NCBI GenBank assembly: GCA_019117545.1
Contig: DWZN01000023.1
Span: 1-58,502 of the forward strand
Source of the DNA: Candidatus Brevibacterium intestinavium
GTDB taxonomy: Bacteria; Actinomycetota; Actinomycetes; Actinomycetales; Brevibacteriaceae
Length of the DNA: 58,502 bases
Direction: 5' to 3'
In this document: positions 44,541-55,462 of the stretch, one piece after another
Layout: the number at the start of each line of letters is the position of its first letter
Numbering within the stretch: the first letter of the stretch is position 1
Notes under the pieces: generated by a model
The model's database searches: none
What the model was told of the DNA's origin: nothing
Seen by the model: the letters and a program-made list of their open reading frames with translations, nothing else
Program-made: the position numbers and the translations under genes

Positions 44541-44840
44541 ATGGCAACAGATTACGACGCACCTCGCAAGCAAGACGATGAGATCAAGAGCGACTCGATC
44601 GAAGAGCTCAAGGCTCAGCGTTCGCAGGCGCAGGCGAGCAAGATCGACGAGGACGAGACCGCGGTAGCCGAAGGCTTCGAGCTGCCGGGCGCCGACCTGT
44701 CGAACGAAGAGCTCTCCGTTCGCGTCCTGCCCAAACAGAACGATGAGTTCACCTGCATGGAGTGCTTCTTGGTCCGGCATCGGTCGCAGCTTGCGAGCGA
44801 AGAGGGCGGCGTCCCCATCTGCACGGACTGTGCAGGCTGA
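44541..44840 (+). CDS. DUF4193 family protein
   Basis: 99-aa actinobacterial protein of unknown function. The first two thirds are acidic and probably disordered. The conserved C-terminal part has two CxxC pairs, CMEC near residue 72 and CTDC near 95, that can bind zinc, with FLVRHRSQLA between them. ATG 44541 follows GATGAGG. In the 285-bp gap upstream, TATTAT/TATAGT near 44493-44501 is a possible -10 box. A strong terminator follows. Confidence 0.88.
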   Translation: MATDYDAPRKQDDEIKSDSIEELKAQRSQAQASKIDEDETAVAEGFELPGADLSNEELSVRVLPKQNDEFTCMECFLVRHRSQLASEEGGVPICTDCAG

Positions 44841-44857
44841 GTCGCTTCTCTTTCCCC

Positions 44858-44900
44858 ACAGAACTGCGCGCCCGACGAAGCGTCGGGCGCGCAGTTCTGT
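44858..44900. terminator. 19-bp perfect stem-loop after the DUF4193 gene
   Basis: Arms 44858-44876 and 44882-44900 pair perfectly around GAAGC. It lies between converging genes and can act in both directions. Confidence 0.85.
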
Positions 44901-44968
44901 TCTCGGCCGGAGTCGATCTCGCCCGGGCTGCTCAGTCGTGGACGTGGGCTGCTCGGCCGCGGGCGGTC

Positions 44969-45424
44969 TCAGCCGCTGAGGGCCTCGGCCAGCTGTCTCG
45001 GGTGACGTGTCGAGACCAGCCAGTAGGGTGTGGGGTCGTCGGCATCGTCGATGTCGATGCGCACCGAGTCCTTCGCCCAGGGACGGATCTTGAGGAAGGC
45101 GCGGGCGTCGAGATCGACTCCGCGAGCCTTCTGCGCCGCCTCGCCTTCGTAAGCGGTCGCTGCCGTGACGAACTTCCGGTCGATGTGGGCTTCGCCGACG
45201 AAGAGCTGGCGTTCGGTGACGATGATCGTCACGGTCAGCGAATTCAGCCACCACGCGAACAGGACGAAGCTGACGACGGGCAGAACGATCATGCCGAGCT
45301 TCCAGACGGGCAGGACCATGAGCGCAGTCGAGGCCGCTGCCACTGCGACGAGGATCCACATGCCGACCGAAGGACGGACCTTCTCCTGATAGACCACATG
45401 GGTGCCGGATTGCATTGTTGCCAT
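44969..45424 (-). CDS. DUF3093 family membrane protein
   Basis: 151-aa protein of unknown function. Two adjacent transmembrane helices (about residues 22-40 and 43-62) are followed by a soluble beta-rich domain with PYWLVSTRHPRQLAEAL near the C-terminus, typical of DUF3093. In actinobacteria it is usually divergent from dut, as here. ATG 45424 and ATG 45415 are both possible starts. Confidence 0.85.
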   Translation of the reverse strand: MATMQSGTHVVYQEKVRPSVGMWILVAVAAASTALMVLPVWKLGMIVLPVVSFVLFAWWLNSLTVTIIVTERQLFVGEAHIDRKFVTAATAYEGEAAQKARGVDLDARAFLKIRPWAKDSVRIDIDDADDPTPYWLVSTRHPRQLAEALSG

Positions 45425-45450
45425 GGGGCCATTGTCCCACAGCAGATGTT

Positions 45451-45480
45451 TTGGCCACGCTCAGACTTCGGCGTTAGAGT
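45451..45480 (+). promoter_or_regulatory. dut promoter giving a leaderless mRNA
   Basis: TTGGCC (45451-45456), an 18-bp spacer and TAGAGT (45475-45480) are followed after 8 nt by GTG 45489. No ribosome site precedes that GTG, in keeping with a leaderless transcript. Confidence 0.55.
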
Positions 45481-45488
45481 GCATCTTT

Positions 45489-45962
45489 GTGACCGAAACC
45501 CTCAAGATCGACCTTCAGCTCCTCGACGCGGGCACGAGCGCACCGGCCTACGCGCATGCGGGCGACGCCGGTGCCGACCTGTGCTCGACGATCGACTTCG
45601 TGCTCGAGCCCTTCGAACGCCGTGTGGTGCCCACAGGCATCGCGATCGCCCTGCCGATCGGCTATGCGGCCTTCGTCCACCCGCGCTCGGGCCTGTCGAG
45701 CAAGCACGGGGTCACCGTCGTCAACGCACCGGGCACCATCGATGCCGGCTACCGTGGCGAGATCCGGGTTCCGCTGATCAACCTCGACGCGAAGACCCCG
45801 CTGCGTGTGGCCCGCGGTGATCGCATCGCCCAGTTGGTGATCCAGAGGATCGCACACGCCGACTTCAACCTCGTCGAAACACTTGACGACAGCGACCGCG
45901 GGGCCGGAGGATTCGGATCCACCGGCGGCCTCGACGCCGCTCTCAGTGAAAAGGAGAAGTGA
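45489..45962 (+). CDS. dut: Dut, dUTP diphosphatase
   Basis: Trimeric enzyme that hydrolyses dUTP to dUMP, keeping uracil out of DNA and feeding thymidylate synthesis. GTG 45489 gives 157 aa. All five motifs are present: GDAGADLCS, HPRSGLSSKHG, GTIDAGYRGEI, RGDRIAQLVI, and the C-terminal RGAGGFGSTGG that closes over the substrate. The frame is open upstream, but that part covers the promoter. Confidence 0.96.
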   Translation: MTETLKIDLQLLDAGTSAPAYAHAGDAGADLCSTIDFVLEPFERRVVPTGIAIALPIGYAAFVHPRSGLSSKHGVTVVNAPGTIDAGYRGEIRVPLINLDAKTPLRVARGDRIAQLVIQRIAHADFNLVETLDDSDRGAGGFGSTGGLDAALSEKEK

Positions 45963-45968
45963 GGACTC

Positions 45969-46781
45969 ATGGGACTGTTCTCCAGATTCAAGAAGACCAC
46001 GCCGCAGACCGATGACGACGGCGTCCTCGACGACGAGCTGAACGAGGACGACGAGCGCGGGGCCGGCACGGCCGAATCGGACGCCGCCGAGGCTGTCGAC
46101 GCCGCCGACGAGGAGGCGGAGACGGACGAGGACGAGGCGCTCTTGGAGAAGTCCGCCCCCTTCGATCGCTCGGAGAAGGGTCCGTTCGACATCTCCGAGG
46201 ACTACCCGGAGCACGATCGGCTCGACCTCGGGGCCCTCAAGGTGCCTGTCGTCGACGGAATGCAGGTGCGCCTGGACACCGATGACGATTCCCAGCGCGT
46301 GCTGGCCGTGACCCTCATCCACGAAGGCGGAGGCATCCAGCTCCAGGCCTTCGCGACTCCGCGCTCCGAGGGACTGTGGAACACCGTGCGCCAGCAGCTG
46401 CGCGAATCAGTCTCCGCCCAGGGCGGCGAATCGGACGAGCTGCACACCTCTCTCGGCAAGGAACTGGCCATCGAGGTCCCGGCGAAGACCGAATCCGGCA
46501 AACCGGGCAAGAGGGTCATGCGCTTCGCCGGCATCGACGGACCGCGCTGGTTCGTCCGCGCCGTGTTCTCCGGCAAGGCCGTGACGGACGACGAGATCCG
46601 AGCCGAACTGTCGGCCCTCTTCCGCGGGGTCGTCGTCGACCGCGGCGAGGAGGCCATGGCGCCCAGGGAGCTCATCGCCCTGACCGCCCCGCAGGTCGGC
46701 GGCGATGAGGAAGAGGAGAAGAAGGACGAGGACGAACTCAATCCCTTCGAGCGCGGCCCCGAGATCACAGAGGTCCGCTGA
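45969..46781 (+). CDS. DUF3710 family protein
   Basis: 270-aa actinobacterial protein of unknown function, located as usual after dut. The N-terminus MGLFSRFKK is basic, then about 60 residues are strongly acidic and disordered. The conserved domain begins near residue 60 (FDISEDYPEHDRLDLGALKVP) and includes FATPRSEGLWNTVRQQLRE and GPRWFVRAVFSG. The C-terminus is acidic again. It starts 6 bp after dut and is followed at 6 bp by an OB-fold gene. Confidence 0.88.
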   Translation: MGLFSRFKKTTPQTDDDGVLDDELNEDDERGAGTAESDAAEAVDAADEEAETDEDEALLEKSAPFDRSEKGPFDISEDYPEHDRLDLGALKVPVVDGMQVRLDTDDDSQRVLAVTLIHEGGGIQLQAFATPRSEGLWNTVRQQLRESVSAQGGESDELHTSLGKELAIEVPAKTESGKPGKRVMRFAGIDGPRWFVRAVFSGKAVTDDEIRAELSALFRGVVVDRGEEAMAPRELIALTAPQVGGDEEEEKKDEDELNPFERGPEITEVR

Positions 46782-46787
46782 GCGGGG

Positions 46788-47165
46788 ATGCTCGAGCTCA
46801 TCACCCGCCTCGTGCGCGACTTCGGTTCCCGCGATGCGGAAGCCCGAGCCGATCTGCGTCTGGTCAGCCAGATCCCGGGGGTCATCCCGGTCGAGGCGCT
46901 CGAAGCTCGCAAGACCGCCCGCATCGCCGGAGTCGTCACCGCCCTAACCCAGTCGTGCAGCGCCGACAGTCCTCGACTCGACATCACCGTCTCCGACGGC
47001 ACCGGCCAAGCCCGTGCCCAATTCCTCGGCCGACGTGAGATCAGCGGCATCCGTCCCGGCGCCCTGATCGTCCTCGAGGGCCGGTTCTGCGGCAGCGACG
47101 GAGAGCTGCTCGCCCGCAATCCCGTCTACGAGCTGGTGCAGACGCGGGAGGACACCGAGGACTGA
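46788..47165 (+). CDS. OB-fold nucleic-acid-binding domain protein
   Basis: 125-aa protein with a single OB fold over residues 43-115 (ARIAGVVTALTQS, LDITVSDGTGQARAQFLGRR, ALIVLEGRF), like the anticodon-binding or RecG-type OB domain. Its nucleic-acid target is unknown. It is the regular neighbour of DUF3710 in actinobacteria. ATG 46788 follows GAGCGGGG. A DUF3159 membrane protein that often comes next is missing; the TrkA gene converges instead. Confidence 0.82.
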   Translation: MLELITRLVRDFGSRDAEARADLRLVSQIPGVIPVEALEARKTARIAGVVTALTQSCSADSPRLDITVSDGTGQARAQFLGRREISGIRPGALIVLEGRFCGSDGELLARNPVYELVQTREDTED

Positions 47166-47179
47166 CCGGTCCCTGCGCT

Positions 47180-47863
47180 TCAGTCCGTCTCCTCGCCCGG
47201 CGCCGCAGTCTCCTGGAGCAGCGCCAGCAGGGCGGCCTCCTGATCGGGGGAGGAGAGGAAGAACAGTTCGTCGCCGGCCTCGATGACATCATCGGCACTG
47301 GGGGCGAACGCCCGCGAATTGCGGATGACGGCCACCAGCACCGTGTCCAGCGGGAAGGTGATGGTGCCGATGCGCTGGGCCACGAGCGCGGCTGTCTCAT
47401 GCACGGTGAACTCGAGCAGGCCTGCCTGTCCGCGTTCGAAGCTCATCAGATGCACGAGACCGCCGACCTCGACGGCCTCCTCGACCAGGGAGGTCATCAG
47501 GCGCGGAGTCGACACCGCGACATCGACGCCCCAGTTGTCGTCGAAGAGCCATTCGTTCTTCGGGTTGTTCACCCGCGAGACCGTCCGCGGAACCCCGAAC
47601 TCGGTCTTGGCCAGCAGCGAGAGCACGAGGTTGGTCTTGTCATCACCGGTCGCGGCCACGACGACATCGGCCTCCTCGAGACCCGCCTCGGCGAGTCCGG
47701 CCAGCTCGCAGGCATCGGAGAGCAGCCATTCGGCGCCGGGGACGCGCTCGTGGCCCAGCGCCTCCTTGCTCTGGTCGATGAGGAGGACCGAATGGTCCTT
47801 GTCGATGAGCTCCCTGGCCACCGAGCGGCCGACGGAGCCGGCTCCGGCGATGACGACCCTCAT
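47180..47863 (-). CDS. TrkA/KTN potassium-transport regulatory protein (CeoC-like)
   Basis: Cytoplasmic regulator of potassium uptake, 227 aa from ATG 47863 (AGAGGAAG upstream). An N-terminal RCK/TrkA-N Rossmann domain shows VVIAGAGSVGRSVAREL with the dinucleotide loop, and an RCK-C domain covers about residues 140-215. The start overlaps the stop of the partner gene by ATGA. Two such proteins side by side match ceoB-ceoC of mycobacteria. Confidence 0.92.
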   Translation of the reverse strand: MRVVIAGAGSVGRSVARELIDKDHSVLLIDQSKEALGHERVPGAEWLLSDACELAGLAEAGLEEADVVVAATGDDKTNLVLSLLAKTEFGVPRTVSRVNNPKNEWLFDDNWGVDVAVSTPRLMTSLVEEAVEVGGLVHLMSFERGQAGLLEFTVHETAALVAQRIGTITFPLDTVLVAVIRNSRAFAPSADDVIEAGDELFFLSSPDQEAALLALLQETAAPGEETD

Positions 47864-48528
47864 TCTTCTTCCTCTCGCACGGGCTGATCGAGGATCCGCT
47901 CGATCTCGCCGAGGCGGTCGACCGGACACATGAGATGGACGAGGTCGCCGTCCTGGACGAGGAGATCCTCATGGGCGACGATGCCTTCGGACAAGCGGGT
48001 GACATAGGCCACGCGTGCTCTGGTCCGGGATTCGATGTCGCGGATCGGGCGGGCCACCCAGCTGGGATCGAGATGCACCTCGGCGAGGACGAGATTGCCC
48101 GAGGGCTCACGGTACTCGGTGATCGACCCCTGCGGAACGAGTTTGCGCATCACCTGCTCGGCCGTCCACCGCACGGTGGGCACCGTGGGAATGCCGAGGC
48201 GTTCGAACACCTGCGCCCGATCGGGGTCGTAGATGCGGGCGGCGACATTCTTCACCCCGAAGGTCTCCCGGGCAACACGCGCGGCGAGGATATTCGAATT
48301 GTCCCCGCTCGAGACCGCGGCGAAGGCGAAGGCCTCGGCGGTCCTGGCCTGGGACAGGGTCTCCCGGTCGAAGCCGACCCCGGTGATCGTCGAGCCGCTG
48401 AAATCACGACCGAGCTTGAGGAACGCGTCCGGGTCCCGGTCGACGACGGCGATGGAATGCCCATTCGCGTCGAGGGCCTTGGCCAGGGACGCCCCGACTC
48501 GGCCGCAGCCCATAATCACGAAGTGCAT
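47860..48528 (-). CDS. TrkA/KTN potassium-transport regulatory protein (CeoB-like)
   Basis: 222-aa partner of the downstream TrkA protein. It begins MHFVIMGCGRVGASLAKAL, a classical nucleotide-binding loop, has the motif AVSSGDNSNILAARVAR, and ends with an RCK-C domain (about 135-215). ATG 48528 is chosen for its GAGAGGAAG ribosome site; the frame is open further upstream only because it overlaps the divergent transporter gene. It is 37 bp from the start of that gene, so their promoters must overlap. Confidence 0.92.
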   Translation of the reverse strand: MHFVIMGCGRVGASLAKALDANGHSIAVVDRDPDAFLKLGRDFSGSTITGVGFDRETLSQARTAEAFAFAAVSSGDNSNILAARVARETFGVKNVAARIYDPDRAQVFERLGIPTVPTVRWTAEQVMRKLVPQGSITEYREPSGNLVLAEVHLDPSWVARPIRDIESRTRARVAYVTRLSEGIVAHEDLLVQDGDLVHLMCPVDRLGEIERILDQPVREEEE

Positions 48529-48551
48529 GGGTCTTCCTCTCCGCAGTGATC

Positions 48552-48557
48552 TACCAT
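48552..48557 (+). promoter_or_regulatory. -10 box for a probably leaderless KimA-like transporter mRNA
   Basis: TACCAT is followed by 8 nt and GTG 48566. No ribosome site is visible before the GTG. The 37-bp gap leaves no room for a normal leader. Confidence 0.4.
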
Positions 48558-48565
48558 TGGTTGCC

Positions 48566-50575
48566 GTGGCCAGCAGTTTTTCCGATGCCGTCAAAAGACT
48601 ACTCGTTGGACGGCCCTTCCGCAGTGAGGACAGGCGCGCGCCGGCGCTGAAGAAGCGCATCGCGATGCCCGTCTTCGCCTCCGACATGCTCTCATCGGTG
48701 GCCTATGCTCCCGACGAGATCCTCCTGGCCCTGTCCCTGACCTCGCTCGTGGCCCTGACCGTCGCCCCCTGGATCGGCGTGGCCGTCGGCCTGGTCATCC
48801 TCGTCATCGTCGCCTGCTATCGCATCAACGTCCGGGCCTACCCGTCCGGGGGCGGTGACTACGAGGTGGCCTCGAAGAACCTCGGCTCCGGTGCCGGCCT
48901 CGTCGTCGCCGCGGCCCTGCTGGTCGACTATGTGCTCACCCTGGCCGTGTCGATGACCGTCTTCGCCGCCTACATCACCACGGCCTTCCCGCTGCTGGCG
49001 CCCTACCGGGTGCCGGTGGCCATCGTCGGCATCCTGCTCATCACCCTCGCCGGTCTGCGCGGATCGCGGGCGACGCCGATGCTGCTGGCCGTGCCGACCT
49101 ACCTCTTCCTCGGTGCCGTGTTCCTGACCATGTGCGTCGGCCTCGTCCGGGTCGGCACCGGCGACACGCCGCATGCGCGCACGGCCGACTACACGGTCGT
49201 CCACAGCGGAATCGGCGATGAGGCGACGCTGGGGCTGGCCACGGTGCTCATCGTCCTGCGCGCCTTCTCCTCCGGGTCCGTGGCGCTGGCCGGTGTGCAG
49301 ACCGTGGCCACGGCGGTGCCGGCATTCAAGAAGCCGCGCGGGAAGAACGCCGGCAACACCCTGCTGCTGTCCGGTCTGCTCGCCGCCCTGATGCTCACGG
49401 GACTGACCTACCTCGCCTCGGTCACCGGCATCAAGTACGTCGACGATCCGCACCTCTACCTGGTGCGCGGCGACGGCAGCCCCATCAGCGCCGAATACGA
49501 ACAGGAGCCGGTGCTGGCACAGCTGGCGCACGCCGTCTTCGACGATGCTCCGGTGATGTTCTACATCGTCGTCCTCATCACCGCGCTCGTGCTCATCGTC
49601 GCCGCCAACACCGCCGTCGAGGGCTTCCCCGGACTGGCCTCCCGGCTGGCCAGGGACGAGTTCCTGCCCAAGCAGCTGGCGACGAAGGGCGACCGGCTGA
49701 CCTTCTCCAACGGCATCCTGCTGCTGGCCGCCGCGGCCATCGTGCTGGTGGTGGCCACGAACGCCTCGGCGACCACCCTGATCCAGCTCTACCTCGTCGG
49801 CGTCTTCGCAAGCTTCGTCCTCGGCCAGGCGGGAATGGTCGTGCACTGGCGGAAACGGCTGCGTCTGGTCATCGACTCCAAGACCAGACTGCGGATGCAC
49901 CTCAACCGCATCATCAACGCCGTCGGCTGCGTGCTCGCAGCCGGAGTGCTCATCGTCGTCATCGTCTCGAAGTTCGTCGCCGGGGCCTGGCTGGCCGTGG
50001 TCGCGATGGCCGGTCTCTACCTCGTCATGGGCGCCATCCACCGCCACTACGCGCGAGTGGCCCGGGAACTGGCACCGGACGCGGATGCGAACACCCGGAC
50101 CATTCCGTCGAACACGCACGCCATCGTCGTCGTCGCCGAGATCGACAAACCCACGATGCGGGCCCTGTCCTATGCCCGGGTGACCCGGTCGAGCCAGCTC
50201 GAAGCGGTCACCGTGGCCGTCGACGAGGACGCCGCCTCGACCCTGCAGAAGAAGTGGAACGACATGGAGCTGCCGGTGCCGCTGACGGTCCTCGGCTCTC
50301 CCTATCGGGAACTCGTCCGCCCGCTCCTGGCCCACATCCTCGCCATCCGCCGACGCTCGCCGCGCGATCTCGTCATCGTCTACATCCCGCAGTTCGTCGT
50401 GGGACGCTGGTGGGAGCACATCCTGCACAACCAGGTGGCACTCAAACTCCGCACCCGACTGCTGCTCGTGCCCAACGTCGTCGTGGTCTCCGTACCCTGG
50501 CGGCTGAAGTCCTTCTCCCGCCAGTACGGAGGAGATGGGCCCGATTCCGACACCATGCTCTACAGACAGGCCTAG
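48566..50575 (+). CDS. KimA-like APC-family potassium transporter
   Basis: 669-aa membrane protein. The N-terminal PVFASDMLSSVAYAPDEILL is typical of KimA and KUP-like APC carriers. About twelve transmembrane helices reach to residue 495. The C-terminal 160 residues are a cytoplasmic domain of universal-stress-protein shape (HAIVVVAEIDKPTMRALSYA). In Bacillus, KimA is a high-affinity K+/H+ importer. Here the gene is divergent from two TrkA/KTN regulators, the same grouping as Rv2690c-ceoB-ceoC in mycobacteria, so potassium uptake is the best guess over amino-acid transport. Confidence 0.85.
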   Translation: MASSFSDAVKRLLVGRPFRSEDRRAPALKKRIAMPVFASDMLSSVAYAPDEILLALSLTSLVALTVAPWIGVAVGLVILVIVACYRINVRAYPSGGGDYEVASKNLGSGAGLVVAAALLVDYVLTLAVSMTVFAAYITTAFPLLAPYRVPVAIVGILLITLAGLRGSRATPMLLAVPTYLFLGAVFLTMCVGLVRVGTGDTPHARTADYTVVHSGIGDEATLGLATVLIVLRAFSSGSVALAGVQTVATAVPAFKKPRGKNAGNTLLLSGLLAALMLTGLTYLASVTGIKYVDDPHLYLVRGDGSPISAEYEQEPVLAQLAHAVFDDAPVMFYIVVLITALVLIVAANTAVEGFPGLASRLARDEFLPKQLATKGDRLTFSNGILLLAAAAIVLVVATNASATTLIQLYLVGVFASFVLGQAGMVVHWRKRLRLVIDSKTRLRMHLNRIINAVGCVLAAGVLIVVIVSKFVAGAWLAVVAMAGLYLVMGAIHRHYARVARELAPDADANTRTIPSNTHAIVVVAEIDKPTMRALSYARVTRSSQLEAVTVAVDEDAASTLQKKWNDMELPVPLTVLGSPYRELVRPLLAHILAIRRRSPRDLVIVYIPQFVVGRWWEHILHNQVALKLRTRLLLVPNVVVVSVPWRLKSFSRQYGGDGPDSDTMLYRQA

Positions 50576-50581
50576 ACACCC

Positions 50582-51994
50582 ATGAGCGACACCACGGTCC
50601 CCGCCCGGGAGCTGACCCTCGACATCGAGTCCCCGGCCGCAGGCGGCACGAGCATCGCCCGCCACGACGGTCAGGTCGTCTTCGTCTCCGGGGGTCTGCC
50701 CGGCGAGCGAGTGCGAGCGGTCACCGAGGCGGGTCCGCCAGCGAAATTCCTCCGCGCCCGGGTCACCGAGGTGCTCGAGGCCTCGGCACTTCGCGTCCCC
50801 GACCGGCGCCTCGCCTTCGCCGCGCCGGGAGAGTCGGCGCAGACCGATGTCCTGGCCGCCGGGGCGCCTCGGGCCGAGGTCTCCGGAGCTGATGCCACGG
50901 GGGCCGACGCCTTGGGAGCCGGATTCGGCGGGATGGAGTACGCCCATGTCGATCTGGCCGGGTCCCGAGACCTCAAGGCCGAAGTGCTCTCCGACCAGCT
51001 GGCCCGCATCGGCCACATCGACCGCGACGTCGAGGTCCGGCCCGCGCCGGGGGAGACCGACGGCACCGATTGGCGCACTCGGGTGCAGCTGGCGGTCGAT
51101 GCCGAAGGGCGGGCCGGCATGCTCGCCCCGCGCTCGCACGACGTGGTCCCCCTGACGAGACCGCCATTGGCCGTCGGTGCCCTTCACGATCTCGAACTCG
51201 GCGGGCTGCGTCTGCCCGGTCTGCGCCGACTCGAATTCGCCTGGGCCGGCGACCACGGGGCCCTCATCGCCCGCGGCAGCCCCTCCCCGCAGGTGCTCGA
51301 CGAACTCGAGGCCTGGCTGCCGAGGTCCTTCTCACTGCTGACCGAGGCCGAAGACAGCGGGGCCGGTGGTGGCGATCGCGGCCGCCAGGCACGTGGCAGC
51401 CGGCGCGGGCCTCGGCGATCAGGCGGTGCGAGGCTGCGTGCCGTCCGAGGCGGGCCCACCCTGACCGAGACCGTCGACGGCCGGGACTTCGCCGTCGCTG
51501 CCGACGGATTCTGGCAGGTCCACCGGCAGGCACCGTCCCTGCTCAGCGGCGAAGTCGTTCGGGCACTTCCCGATACCGTCGACTCGATCACCGACCTCTA
51601 CTGCGGGGTCGGGCTGCTCGGCATCACGGCGGCCCGGGCCGAAGGGGCACCGCTGTTCGGGGTCGAAGGGGTCGGGACGGCGATCGCGCATGCTCGAGAC
51701 AATGCGGTCGATCTCGAAGCCGAGTTCCTCGTCCGCCGAGTCGATCGGGCCCGTCTGCCCGACTCCGATGTCATCATCCTCGACCCACCGCGTGCGGGGG
51801 CGGGAAAGGCGGTCACCTCGGCGCTGATCGGATCCGCGGCCCGCACGATCGTCTACGTCTCCTGCGACTCCGCGACCCTGGCGAGGGACCTGGCCCGGCT
51901 GACGGACGGGGGATTCGCGATCGAGAGTCTGACCGGCTTCGACCTGTTCCCACTGACCGCGCATCTGGAGACCGTCACCGTCCTGCGACGGTGA
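50582..51994 (+). CDS. TRAM-domain class I RNA (uracil-5-) methyltransferase
   Basis: 470-aa SAM-dependent RNA methyltransferase of the RlmD/TrmA type. An N-terminal TRAM domain covers about residues 8-66. The SAM site is TDLYCGVGLLGIT; catalytic motifs are ILDPPRAGAGK and VYVSCDSATLARDL with the nucleophilic Cys. The cysteines that bind a 4Fe-4S cluster in RlmD are missing: where they should be, the chain reads GFGGMEYAHVDL. A Gly/Arg-rich insert lies near 260-285. It starts 6 bp after the transporter gene, with which it is probably cotranscribed. Confidence 0.88.
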   Translation: MSDTTVPARELTLDIESPAAGGTSIARHDGQVVFVSGGLPGERVRAVTEAGPPAKFLRARVTEVLEASALRVPDRRLAFAAPGESAQTDVLAAGAPRAEVSGADATGADALGAGFGGMEYAHVDLAGSRDLKAEVLSDQLARIGHIDRDVEVRPAPGETDGTDWRTRVQLAVDAEGRAGMLAPRSHDVVPLTRPPLAVGALHDLELGGLRLPGLRRLEFAWAGDHGALIARGSPSPQVLDELEAWLPRSFSLLTEAEDSGAGGGDRGRQARGSRRGPRRSGGARLRAVRGGPTLTETVDGRDFAVAADGFWQVHRQAPSLLSGEVVRALPDTVDSITDLYCGVGLLGITAARAEGAPLFGVEGVGTAIAHARDNAVDLEAEFLVRRVDRARLPDSDVIILDPPRAGAGKAVTSALIGSAARTIVYVSCDSATLARDLARLTDGGFAIESLTGFDLFPLTAHLETVTVLRR

Positions 51995-52012
51995 CGGCGG
52001 GGCGAGGGAAGG

Positions 52013-52204
52013 TCAGGCGGCGGTTCGGCGGGGGAGGAGGACGAGGACGATGAGGGCGATGAACGTCGTGAGGAATCCCCACAGCCCCCACCAGCCCGAC
52101 GATCGGCCCTTCTCCTTGGCGATCGAATTGCAGATGACGGCGAAGATGATGCCGACGAGCAGGGCGCCGAAGCCGAACCCGGCGCCGAGTGTGAACGGGT
52201 CCAT
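52013..52204 (-). CDS. 63-aa small membrane protein, function unknown
   Basis: Two hydrophobic segments (about residues 6-27 and 38-58) joined by the basic loop AKEKGRSSGWWG, then a basic tail PRRTAA. ATG 52204 is preceded at 5 nt by GAGGAG, a strong ribosome site, which supports translation. I recognise no named family; the Trp-rich loop resembles small superinfection-immunity-like or PLDc_N-like membrane peptides only in general form. Confidence 0.7.
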   Translation of the reverse strand: MDPFTLGAGFGFGALLVGIIFAVICNSIAKEKGRSSGWWGLWGFLTTFIALIVLVLLPRRTAA

Positions 52205-52378
52205 GTGATCTCCTCGAAGGCGTTGGCCTGGTCCGATGATGACGTCGCTGCAGTCTTCACAGTAGGCGGCGACGGACTCTCGCGTCCCTGGTGATGACCG
52301 GAGGCCGGGCGGGGGAAAACCTCAGCGGCGAGTTTCGACCGGCCGTGTGCCTCGGTGGTCAAAGGCACTCGGATGCGA

Positions 52379-52403
52379 TAGAATTTATCTTGACGTCAAG
52401 ATA
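52379..52403 (+). promoter_or_regulatory. aconitase promoter with an 18-bp palindromic operator
   Basis: TAGAAT (52379-52384) is a likely -10, with TGGTCA (52356-52361) as a weak -35 at 17 bp. Right after it lies the perfect palindrome TATCTTGACGTCAAGATA (52386-52403), which covers the expected start site near 52391, a typical place for a repressor site. The leader to ATG 52497 is about 105 nt. No regulator is encoded beside the gene, and I cannot name the factor. Confidence 0.7.
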
Positions 52404-52496
52404 CTTTTGGAAACATATGTGTCGCGTAAATCGGTGCGCGGCGCAAGGGCTTGCCCGGTTTCTTGGATGAGTGTCAGATGAAACAGGAGAATCACG

Positions 52497-55181
<2,685 letters not shown>

Positions 55182-55320
55182 CCGCAGACGCCGGTCCGGG
55201 CTTGAGGCCACGCTGGGCCTGGGGCCCGACCGGGCTGAGTCCGGTGCCGGTGCGAGTCGGCAGCTGGTTTGAGGCGGGTTCGACTGCGCCCGGATACGGC
55301 TGAGGCCAGTTGACGCAAGA

Positions 55321-55354
55321 CGAAGGCCGGTGGGCGATGACCCACCGGCCTTCG
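55321..55354. terminator. 14-bp perfect stem-loop after acnA
   Basis: Arms 55321-55334 and 55341-55354 pair perfectly around CGATGA, about 140 bp after the acnA stop and 108 bp before the end of the converging SDR gene. The rest of the 281-bp gap shows nothing else. Confidence 0.7.
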
Positions 55355-55462
55355 CCGTTCCGTATCGGTGACGCTCCGTCAGCCGCACTGCGCACCGTCT
55401 GGGCCCCAACACCCACCGGCGGCCGGGCGCAGGATCGCGCGACGGCCGTTCATGCGGGTGCG

